From Verrucomicrobiota bacterium (GTDB lineage: Bacteria > Verrucomicrobiota > Verrucomicrobiia > Chthoniobacterales > JAFAMB01), in NCBI GenBank assembly GCA_019236035.1, contig JAFAJU010000365.1, positions 1-5,884 of the forward strand: 5,884 nt of DNA, given 5' to 3'. Each line of letters opens with the position of its first letter. Position 1 is the stretch's first letter. A program made the position numbers and the translations under genes. The notes beneath the pieces are model-generated. The model saw only the letters and a program-made list of their open reading frames with translations. It was not told where the DNA came from and made no database searches. Shown here piece after piece: positions 1 through 5,884 of this stretch.

Positions 1-67
1 GCTGCCAAAGAGGACGGGCTTCGTTCATCTTAGTCCGTAAGACCCCGCTTATTAATATGATTCGATG

Positions 68-88
68 TAGATCCAGGACCCGGATCTA
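68..88. repeat. Perfect 7-bp inverted repeat (hairpin)
   Basis: TAGATCC and GGATCTA flank the seven-base loop AGGACCC. On the plus strand TTTC follows, too short a T-run for a confident terminator. It lies about 40 bases outside the possible minus-strand start at 28, so an operator-like or transcript-end role is conceivable but unsupported. Confidence 0.4.
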
Positions 89-327
89 TTTCAGCAACCA
101 GCGAAGAGCAGTCGCAGCAGTGTCAGTCTATTCGTCGGACGAAGTACCGCTTGGTCTGCTTGAGCCCGGCGGGGCAGGGGGTGTGCGATTATTGCAGGGG
201 CACCTCGCAAAACGTCCTTAGACGCGTGCCGATTTTGTCGCCTGGCCAGCGGGAGGCGGCTCCGCCGGTGGCTTGCCGATGGAAGTCCGCAGGGCGATCC
301 CCGTCGAGGTCCGGCGGGCCGAACTGG

Positions 328-489
328 TCAAGCTAAGCATAGACGCGACGACGCCCCCATCGTCCAGTCGCCCTCGCGCGGGTTGGCAGCCAGCGGGGCT
401 TTATATTGATCGAGCGGTTCGATCTCCGCATAAAAGCGGCCCGTGCGCGGAGCGACCCGCGCCTCTGTGTGGTGTTGGGGTGCAGACAT
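328..489 (-). CDS. Small hypothetical ORF, possibly the front of a decayed gene
   Basis: An ATG at 489 opens a 53-codon minus-strand frame ending with TGA at 328-330. The peptide starts MSAPQHHTEARVAP, continues TGRFYAEIEPLDQYKAPL and then ANPREGDWTMG. The first 42 or so residues have balanced charges, aromatics and a GC-leaning third position, as a real protein would. The end is less convincing. No good Shine-Dalgarno site precedes the ATG. Another minus-strand frame just downstream (332 to 192) stays open for 47 codons, which would fit a frameshifted continuation, but that frame also carries a TAG at 333-335. I know no family for it. It may be only an open stretch in GC-rich intergenic DNA. 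Confidence 0.25.
   Translation of the reverse strand: MSAPQHHTEARVAPRTGRFYAEIEPLDQYKAPLAANPREGDWTMGASSRLCLA
408..424. repeat. Perfect 6-bp inverted repeat
   Basis: GATCGA and TCGATC are separated by GCGGT. An alternative pairing GCGG/CCGC (414-417 with 426-429) overlaps it. It falls inside the doubtful minus-strand ORF, so it could be coincidental codon sequence. Confidence 0.35.
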
Positions 490-594
490 TTTCTGAACTG
501 TCACAAGATCACCGTAAAAGCAGAAAGGGAAAACGTTGCCACGAGCGTCTACCCAGACTACGCCCCTGTTGACCTCCTTCCTCGCTCCCGGAGG

Positions 595-626
595 TAAAGG
601 CGTCGCCCACCCGGGCTCACCACGCC
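595..626 (-). terminator. Possible weak intrinsic terminator of gdh
   Basis: Beginning at the last base of the gdh stop codon, the minus strand reads GGCGT and later ACGCC (outer stem 626-622 with 603-599). A nested GCCC/GGGC stem (616-613 with 608-605) surrounds a GGGT loop. There is a five-base bulge on one side and one base on the other. Only TTTA follows, so the T-tract is poor. It is well placed for gdh termination but is a weak example. Confidence 0.33.
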
Positions 627-3600
627 TAAACGAGATTTCTCAGCTCCCGCAGCGCAACCGATAGCATCGAAAGATCAAGATTGCCGGCGGACTGGAGATC
701 GGCGAGCACCTGCCGGCAGTGTTCCAATGCGCTTTTGTTTTGCACTTCCCACTCTTTGATAAGCGCATCAGACACTTTCACCTGGGGGCTAAGTTTCAAG
801 ACCAAACCGGTAAGTTCTCTTTCCAGATTGGAGACATCGTCTCCGAGCGCCGCTTTGGCTAGGGTCTGCCAATGGGAATCCGCAGGTAAGCCGCCAATCT
901 GTTTGCGGAGCCAGGAAAGATCGAGTCTCGCTCCAAAACCAAAATACACTCCCGCCACTTCCTCGACGCTACGCTTTGTTTCAGTCGCAATCTCAACGAC
1001 ATCGAGCGCAGAGTAAAGCGGATCGAAACTTACCAGGCGCATAGCCAGATCGTCCGGAACTTCGCTCTGTATCAGACGCTGCGCTGCCTGCAGCAAGCCG
1101 GCGCTGTCGTCACGGGACAGAAATTTGTCGAGACCGGTTGCGAGGGCTTTGATCCCGGGGGCAAAATACTCGACGGTTTTGGCGACGTCATCTTTCAAAT
1201 TGCGATAACGCAGGAACCAGAGGGTTGCGCGTACCATCAACCTTTCCGCGTCAATCAGCATGCCGGACTGCACCACATGCGGCACTTTATTGTCGAGAGC
1301 TTCCAGCGCCTGCCAGAACGAGACAAAGTCGAATATCTCGCGCGTGAGCAGATAGGCCCGTACCACATCAGAGGCGCCAGCGCCGGCTTCCTCCTGCATG
1401 CGGTGGACAAATGTGCTGCCCGCCCGGTTGATCATTTCGTTGGTGACATGCGTCGCGATGATCTCGCGCCTCAGCGGGTGACGCTCCATCCCGTGGCGAT
1501 ACCGTTCGCGAAGCGGCGCAGGAAAGTAGCGCACCAGTGCAGTGGAGATATAGGGATCGTCCGGCACTTCGGAGGCGAGCAACTCGTCGTAGAGGGTTAT
1601 CTTGCTGTAGGCGAGCAGCACCGCGCGCTCCGGCCCAGTGAGGCCGGTTTTTGCTGCCTTGCGCGAAGCGAGCTCCTCGTCGGACGGTAGAAATTCGATT
1701 TCGCGGTTCAGCCGGCCAGCCTTTTCGAGATATTTGATGAAGCGCGTCTGAGCGTCCAGCGGCATGCTTTTGCGCACGCTCAGCGATTGCGCCTGGAAAT
1801 AATTGTCGCGCAGAACCAGCGCACCGACTTCATCGGTCATTTCCGTGAGCAGCTGATTGCGTTGCTCTTCGTCCATGCGCCCTTCGGCGACCACTGAATT
1901 CAGCAGTATCTTGATATTCACCTCGTGGTCAGAGCAGTCCACGCCCGCGGAATTGTCAATCGCATCGGTGTTGATCTTACCACCATTGAGCGCGTATTCG
2001 ATCCGCCCGAGCTGGGTAAGTCCGAGATTTCCGCCTTCCACGACCACTTTGCAGCGAAGTTCCTTGCCGTTCACTCTGATAGCATCGTTGGCGCGGTCGC
2101 CCACTTCGGCGTGGGTCTGATGAGTTGCCTTCACATAGGTGCCAATCCCGCCGTTATAAAGCAGGTCCACCGACGCCTTGAGCAGAGCGCGGATCAAATC
2201 GGTCGGTGTGAGCGAATTGGCGTCCACCTCCAGGACTTTTTTGACCTCAGGGGTTAGTGTGACGGATTTCGCGCTGCGCGAGTAAACGCCACCGCCTTTT
2301 GAAACCAGCTTGGAATCATAATCAGCCCACGAAGAGCGCGGTAAGTTGAACAAACGCTCGCGCTCTTTGAAACTTGCTTCCGGATCGGGATTGGGATCGA
2401 GAAAAACATGGCGGTGATCGAAGGCGCCGAGAAGCTTAATGTGGCGGGAGAGCAGCATGCCATTCCCGAACACGTCGCCCGACATGTCGCCAATCCCGAC
2501 CACAGTAAAATCGGTGGTCTGGGTATTGACTCCCAGTTCGCGGAAGTGCCGCTTGACGGATTCCCACGCGCCGCGCGCGGTGATCCCCATTTTCTTGTGG
2601 TCGTAGCCGATGGAGCCGCCCGAAGCAAACGCATCATGCAGCCAGAAGCCATATAGCTTTGCGACGCCGTTCGCTATATCGGAGAAGGTCGCGGTACCTT
2701 TGTCCGCAGCGACTACCAGGTAAGGATCGTCGGAATCGTAGCGAATCAAGTCTTTCGGCGGGACAACCTGGCCGTCGACCAGGTTGTCAGTCACATCGAG
2801 CAGCCCGCGCAGAAAAGTCTGGTAGCAAGCGATCCCTTCCTTCATCAAGGCTTCGCGGTCAGCTGGAGGCTGTTTCACCACGAATCCTCCCTTTGAGCCC
2901 ACCGGGACGATCACGGTGTTCTTGACCATCTGTGCTTTCATGAGGCCGAGGACTTCCGTACGGAAATCCTCCATGCGGTCAGACCAGCGCAATCCTCCAC
3001 GCGCCACTTTACCGCCTCTCAAATGCACTCCCTCGACGCGCGGCGAGTAGACGTAGATTTCGAACATGGGCTTGGGTTCGGGCAGCCTCGGCACCTGCGC
3101 CGGGTTGAACTTGAAGGAAATGTAGGGCTTGTTCGCACCGGCGGTGTCTGTCTGGAAGTAATTGGTGCGGAGCGTCGCCTGGATCACGGCGAGAAAACGC
3201 CGCAACGTGCGGTCTTCGTCCAGGTTTTCGACCGAGTCCAGCGCTTTTTCGATTTCGATTGTCAACGCCGACATTTTAGCGCCGGCTTCAGCGGTACTCC
3301 CAGGATCGAAACGTGCCACAAAGAGTTCGACCAGTTTCTTCGCGATTGCCGCGTTCGCGGACAGCGCTTGTTCGATATACGCCTGGCTGAAAGTAAACCC
3401 GATCTGCCGCAGGTATTTGCTGTAGGCCCGCAAAATCGTAACTTCGCGCCAGCCAAGATTTGCACGTAACACCAGGCGATTGAAGTCGTCATTTTCAATT
3501 TCGCCGCTCCATGCTCGCGCGAACGCTTCCTCGAACCCACTCTTCACCTGGGTAACATCGAGCTTGATGTCTCCGGGGTGACTCAGGCCGAAATCATGCA

Positions 3601-5440
3601 AATAAACCGGCGGCGTTCCTTCCGGCTCCAGCTTGTATTCGAGCTGTTCAAGCACTTTGACGCCCATGTGTTCCAGCATGGGCAGGCTTGAAGACAGGAG
3701 AACGGGCTCGCCCGAGTGGAAAACTTTCAGGCGCAGCGGTGTGGCGCTCGCCTGGTTACCGGCGTAGAGTTTCATCGCGAGTTTTTCGTCCGCCCCGAGC
3801 GTGTCGATGATCGTAGCATCGGTAACGGCTTCGGTGACGGAACGGTCCTCGCGATAGCCGGCGGGAAAGGCGTTTCCGAGGCGGTGATACAGCTGGTTGC
3901 CACGTTCTTCGCCGAATTCGACGATAAGAGCGTCGTGCAGGTCATCCTGCCAGCGGCGCGCGGCCTTGACGATCTGCTTCTCGATCTCGCGAACATCGAA
4001 TTCAGGCACATTACCCGGGGTCGTGCGAACGATGATCAGAACGCGGGCCAAGACCGACTCGGCGGACAAATCCACCGTAGCCTCCGAGCTGATGCCGTTG
4101 AACGCCTGCATGAGGATCTCCTGGATACGCTCGCGCAACTCGGTACTATGGTTTTCGCGCGGCACATAAACGAGACCTGACAGGAAGCGGCCGTAAACGT
4201 CCCTTCGCACGAAAAGCCGAATGCGCTGGCGCTGGCCCAGGCGCAATATCCCTACGCATTGTTCGAAAAGCTCGTCCTCTGATATCTGGAACAGCTCGTC
4301 ACGCGGGTGCCGTTCCAGAATCGCCACCAGCGCCTTTCCCGTGTGCCCCTTGGGATCGAAGCCAGCGCGCGTCAGGACGTTTCTCACTTTACGGCGCAGG
4401 AGCGGAATGTCCGCAGGGCTTGAGTGATAGGCGCTGGAGGTGAACAGCCCAAGAAAGCGCTGCTCGCCCAAGACCTGGCCATTCGCGTCGAAACGCTTTA
4501 CACCCACGTAATCAAGGTATCCAGGACGATGCACCGTGGCGCGCGAATTCGCCTTCGTCAGTACCAGCAGTTGAGGAGCACGGGCGAGCTTCCTGACTTC
4601 CGGAGTGACTGCAGCAAAGCTTTTCGAAACCCTGGTTTGGCCTGTCTCACGCAAGATGCCGAGGCCGGTACCCGGCACAACCCGCAAAACGTCTTCGTGG
4701 CCCTCTTTAACCAAATCGTAATCGCGATAACCCAAGAAGATAAAATGGCCGTCCGCGAGCCATGACAATAGAGCCTTGTCTTCCTCAACCGCTTCAGGAA
4801 TCAGCCATCCCGGATAAGGCTTTCTGATCTCGGCGACAAGGCGATTCATATTACCCTTCATTTTCGGGTAATCCTCAACCGCCTGGCGTACATCGCTGAG
4901 AATACGCAGAATTCCTGCTTCCAGCTCAGCCAGCTTTTTGGGATCGGTTTGCCGGTCAACTTCGGCATGGATGACGGACTCGGAAGTACCGTCTTCGCCG
5001 GCTTCCTGAGACAGAATTTCACGCAAGCGACCCTCCGCGTCCCGCTTCGTCTTGACGACCGGGTGAATGATCAGATGCAGAGTCACTCCCTGGCGGTTGA
5101 CCTCCATCGTCACCGAGTCGACCAGGAACGGCATGTCGTCATTGACGATCTCGATAACCGTATGTGTAGACTCCCATCCGTCTTTTTGGCTTTGCGGATT
5201 GAAAACGCGGAGCTTTGGGGCGCCGGATTTGAACTGCTCCATGAAATCCAGATACGCGAGCGCGGCGCCACAGAGATTGGAAATACTGCGCTCGGCGAGG
5301 TCTTCCGGATCAACCTGGCTGTAATACTGGCGGATGAACGTCTGAGGCTGAGCGATTTTTCCTTTCGGTGCCTTGTCGCGAAGCAGCGCCAGCACTTTTC
5401 CAATGATTTCCATGCCCTCTTTTTTTGGATTGAGTAACAT
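626..5440 (-). CDS. gdhB: NAD-specific glutamate dehydrogenase, large (about 180 kDa) class
   Basis: Catalyses oxidative deamination of L-glutamate to 2-oxoglutarate and ammonium with NAD+, in the cytoplasm. The 1604-residue length fits the bacterial GDH family (PF05088), far longer than the ~450-residue GdhA type. Seen in order: an N-terminal ACT-like regulatory region with the family block VNDDMPFLVDSV (99-110); a further regulatory segment with LFVRRDVYGRF (409-419); then the catalytic core with GGLRWSDR (815-822), the substrate-lysine motif GSKGGF (Lys850), the Rossmann NAD-binding stretch GIGDMSGDVFGNG (982-994) and DNSAGVDCSDHEVN (1162-1175); then a helical C-terminal region. No signal peptide or membrane segment is apparent. 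The frame is intact with all these motifs present. The ATG at 5440 is chosen because AAGGAGG lies 5 nt upstream; Met10 has no well-spaced site. Studied relatives are hexameric or tetrameric and allosteric (the Pseudomonas enzyme responds to arginine); whether this one does is inference. It stands alone within the window, transcribed in the same direction as the gene cut by the right edge. Confidence 0.97.
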   Translation of the reverse strand: MLLNPKKEGMEIIGKVLALLRDKAPKGKIAQPQTFIRQYYSQVDPEDLAERSISNLCGAALAYLDFMEQFKSGAPKLRVFNPQSQKDGWESTHTVIEIVNDDMPFLVDSVTMEVNRQGVTLHLIIHPVVKTKRDAEGRLREILSQEAGEDGTSESVIHAEVDRQTDPKKLAELEAGILRILSDVRQAVEDYPKMKGNMNRLVAEIRKPYPGWLIPEAVEEDKALLSWLADGHFIFLGYRDYDLVKEGHEDVLRVVPGTGLGILRETGQTRVSKSFAAVTPEVRKLARAPQLLVLTKANSRATVHRPGYLDYVGVKRFDANGQVLGEQRFLGLFTSSAYHSSPADIPLLRRKVRNVLTRAGFDPKGHTGKALVAILERHPRDELFQISEDELFEQCVGILRLGQRQRIRLFVRRDVYGRFLSGLVYVPRENHSTELRERIQEILMQAFNGISSEATVDLSAESVLARVLIIVRTTPGNVPEFDVREIEKQIVKAARRWQDDLHDALIVEFGEERGNQLYHRLGNAFPAGYREDRSVTEAVTDATIIDTLGADEKLAMKLYAGNQASATPLRLKVFHSGEPVLLSSSLPMLEHMGVKVLEQLEYKLEPEGTPPVYLHDFGLSHPGDIKLDVTQVKSGFEEAFARAWSGEIENDDFNRLVLRANLGWREVTILRAYSKYLRQIGFTFSQAYIEQALSANAAIAKKLVELFVARFDPGSTAEAGAKMSALTIEIEKALDSVENLDEDRTLRRFLAVIQATLRTNYFQTDTAGANKPYISFKFNPAQVPRLPEPKPMFEIYVYSPRVEGVHLRGGKVARGGLRWSDRMEDFRTEVLGLMKAQMVKNTVIVPVGSKGGFVVKQPPADREALMKEGIACYQTFLRGLLDVTDNLVDGQVVPPKDLIRYDSDDPYLVVAADKGTATFSDIANGVAKLYGFWLHDAFASGGSIGYDHKKMGITARGAWESVKRHFRELGVNTQTTDFTVVGIGDMSGDVFGNGMLLSRHIKLLGAFDHRHVFLDPNPDPEASFKERERLFNLPRSSWADYDSKLVSKGGGVYSRSAKSVTLTPEVKKVLEVDANSLTPTDLIRALLKASVDLLYNGGIGTYVKATHQTHAEVGDRANDAIRVNGKELRCKVVVEGGNLGLTQLGRIEYALNGGKINTDAIDNSAGVDCSDHEVNIKILLNSVVAEGRMDEEQRNQLLTEMTDEVGALVLRDNYFQAQSLSVRKSMPLDAQTRFIKYLEKAGRLNREIEFLPSDEELASRKAAKTGLTGPERAVLLAYSKITLYDELLASEVPDDPYISTALVRYFPAPLRERYRHGMERHPLRREIIATHVTNEMINRAGSTFVHRMQEEAGAGASDVVRAYLLTREIFDFVSFWQALEALDNKVPHVVQSGMLIDAERLMVRATLWFLRYRNLKDDVAKTVEYFAPGIKALATGLDKFLSRDDSAGLLQAAQRLIQSEVPDDLAMRLVSFDPLYSALDVVEIATETKRSVEEVAGVYFGFGARLDLSWLRKQIGGLPADSHWQTLAKAALGDDVSNLERELTGLVLKLSPQVKVSDALIKEWEVQNKSALEHCRQVLADLQSAGNLDLSMLSVALRELRNLV

Positions 5441-5445
5441 ACGGG

Positions 5446-5452
5446 CCTCCTT
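5446..5452 (-). promoter_or_regulatory. Shine-Dalgarno site of the glutamate dehydrogenase gene
   Basis: The minus strand reads AAGGAGG followed by five bases and then ATG. This is a full match to the anti-Shine-Dalgarno core at good spacing. It fixes the start codon at 5440 and suggests efficient translation initiation unless upstream structure interferes. Confidence 0.9.
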
Positions 5453-5467
5453 CTAACGATAACTTCG

Positions 5468-5486
5468 CCTCTCCCTTGAAGAGAGG
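5468..5486 (-). promoter_or_regulatory. Hairpin in the gdh leader
   Basis: Minus-strand CCTCTC pairs with GAGAGG around TTCAAGG. Two further T-G wobbles can extend the stem to 8 bp with a CAA loop. It ends about 15 nt before the Shine-Dalgarno site and has no T-run after it, so it does not look like an intrinsic terminator. It could influence ribosome access or mRNA stability, or it could be a chance stem in GC-rich DNA. I could not match it to a known riboswitch family. Confidence 0.4.
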
Positions 5487-5587
5487 TGGCAGCCTCGCCC
5501 GCCGTCAGGCCTTTGCCTCGGCGATTATGACGGGTTTCGCCGTAGCAGAGTGCTCCTTTCTCTAGTCATAGGTTGCGGCCTAATGAC

Positions 5588-5734
5588 GACCCGCGCAACC
5601 ACTGGCATGGCACTATAAAAATATTCATGTTTCCACGCGGCCATCAAAGTCGGTATTACTTGGATGTTGCCAATTTGCCACGTGTAACTGACTCGCATAC
5701 CAACATCCGTCCTCAGAAAATCGGAATTCGCCAA
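5588..5734 (-). pseudogene. Remnant of an autotransporter beta-barrel domain
   Basis: Minus-strand codons from 5734 encode a stretch with the alternating pattern of outer-membrane barrel strands: DVGMRVSYTWQIG, then NIQVIPTLMAAW, then KHEYFYSAMPV. This order (a strand with R-V-x-Y-T-W, a G-N turn, a strand ending A-A-W, then x-H-E-Y) is typical of the C-terminal part of autotransporter translocator domains. In a complete barrel further strands and a terminal aromatic residue would follow. Here the pattern breaks near residue 46 and the frame closes at 5525 after unrelated-looking residues. The reading frame begins with a TTG directly after the stop codon of the preceding gene, with no room for a passenger domain or signal peptide. 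I therefore read it as a leftover piece, not a working gene. The fragment's order matches proteins I associate with Nitrosospira, from memory only. Confidence 0.55.
5618..5647 (-). promoter_or_regulatory. Weak sigma70-like promoter candidate for gdh
   Basis: On the minus strand TTGATG (5642-5647) is followed after 18 bases by TATTTT (5618-5623). Each hexamer matches the sigma70 consensus at four of six positions. Transcription would begin near 5610, leaving a leader of roughly 170 nt before the gdh ATG. The boxes fall inside the autotransporter-like fragment, where AT-rich codons could produce them by chance. gdh might equally be read through from the gene at the right edge. Confidence 0.22.
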
Positions 5735-5884
5735 TTAAAAGCCTGCAAGCCCGGCCCGGATCCTTTGCGAGAAATCCAGGGGAGCGCGTTGATTGATTAA
5801 CGCTTGAGCCCTGAGCTCCTCAAATGGCAGATCGCCGGCCAGCAGACCTCGCTCGTAAAGCATCCGGTCCAAGAAACCGTTTAT
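5735..5884 (-). CDS. C-terminal end of an unrecognised protein (cut by window edge)
   Basis: Reading inward from the right edge, the minus strand stays open for 49 codons and ends with TAA at 5735-5737. The peptide begins INGFLDRMLYERG, runs through LLAGDLPFEELRAQ and ends RIRAGLAGF. It has the charge balance and periodicity of a soluble alpha-helical tail, with no membrane segment, and its codons are as GC-rich at third positions as those of gdh. The start lies outside the window. I do not recognise the family. It is oriented with gdh and its stop lies 294 bases before the gdh ATG, so co-transcription is possible but the gap is large. No clear terminator follows its stop. It directly abuts the autotransporter relic, in the same frame after the stop codon. 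Confidence 0.6.
   Translation of the reverse strand: MNGFLDRMLYERGLLAGDLPFEELRAQALINQRAPLDFSQRIRAGLAGF

Larger units (their letters stand above)
1..598. other. Intergenic region without a convincing gene
   Basis: Apart from the doubtful minus-strand ORF at 328-489 I see no supportable gene here. Open frames on the plus strand are rich in Arg, Pro and Ser and lack ribosome binding sites. Small structures present are a 7-bp hairpin at 68-88 (TAGATCC, seven-base loop, GGATCTA), a short palindrome TTCGTCGGACGAA at 131-143, and an inverted repeat GATCGA/TCGATC at 408-424. None can be given a function. Base composition varies from AT-rich near 50-65 to GC-rich at 160-330, consistent with a patchwork of degraded sequence. 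Confidence 0.6.

Noticed and set aside
282..320. Imperfect tandem similarity, GAAGTCCGCAGGGCG and GAGGTCCGGCGGGCC, 24 bases apart
   Set aside because: Only 11 of 15 positions agree and there are just two copies, which is expected by chance in GC-rich DNA.
151..336. Plus-strand open frame of 61 codons including CDYC
   Set aside because: A single Cys-x-x-Cys pair without its partner pair is not a zinc-binding signature, and the rest is low-complexity Arg, Ser and Pro sequence.
411..430. GGTTCGATCTCC resembling a tRNA T-arm
   Set aside because: The flanking bases do not form a proper 5-bp T-stem with a 7-base loop, and no acceptor stem or anticodon arm can be found around it.
481..505. TGCAGACATTTTCTGAACTGTCAC, vaguely like an insertion-sequence end
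   Set aside because: No matching inverted copy, target duplication or transposase gene is present in the window.
273..572. Plus-strand open frame of 99 codons downstream of gdh
   Set aside because: The translation is rich in Arg, Pro and Ser with a changing composition, there is no Shine-Dalgarno site, and it overlaps a more protein-like minus-strand frame.
563..580. Second AAGGAGG on the minus strand (in the 560-585 stretch) just beyond the gdh stop
   Set aside because: No ATG, GTG or TTG follows at a workable distance, so it is not acting as a start signal for a visible gene.
4949..5437. Long plus-strand open frame of 162 codons opposite the start of gdh
   Set aside because: It lies entirely antisense to the intact gdh gene and reflects its GC-rich third positions; no ribosome site or recognisable domain supports it. 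The same applies to the other long antisense frames at 1277-1690, 3023-3469 and 3716-4180.

Overview
The window is dominated by one intact gene on the minus strand (626-5440). It encodes a 1604-residue NAD-specific glutamate dehydrogenase of the large (about 180 kDa, GdhB-type) class. Protein style and gene length point to a Gram-negative proteobacterium, most likely a betaproteobacterium. A short autotransporter beta-barrel remnant upstream resembles barrels I associate with Nitrosospira-like Nitrosomonadales. That family-level placement is memory-based inference; only the Gram-negative assignment is firm.

Layout, left to right. Positions 1-598 contain no convincing gene. They hold a few small hairpins, a possible start of a minus-strand gene at the extreme left edge (ATG at 28), and a 53-codon minus-strand ORF (328-489) that may be the front of a decayed gene. 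A weak terminator-like hairpin (595-626) lies against the gdh stop codon. The gdh gene fills 626-5440 and has a perfect AAGGAGG ribosome binding site 5 nt before its ATG. Positions 5441-5734 form the upstream region of gdh, with a strong hairpin close to the ribosome binding site, a weak promoter candidate, and a 5588-5734 fragment that reads as the C-terminal part of an autotransporter beta-barrel. At the right edge, 5735-5884 is the last 49 codons of another minus-strand gene that I do not recognise.

Functionally the window is ordinary housekeeping nitrogen and carbon metabolism: glutamate dehydrogenase links the glutamate pool to 2-oxoglutarate, ammonium and NADH. I see no operon partner that extends this. 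I see no CRISPR array, complete insertion sequence, tRNA or rRNA, and no evidence of an undescribed multi-gene system. The items most worth a second look are the autotransporter relic just upstream of gdh, the structured gdh leader, and the possible eroded gene downstream of gdh.
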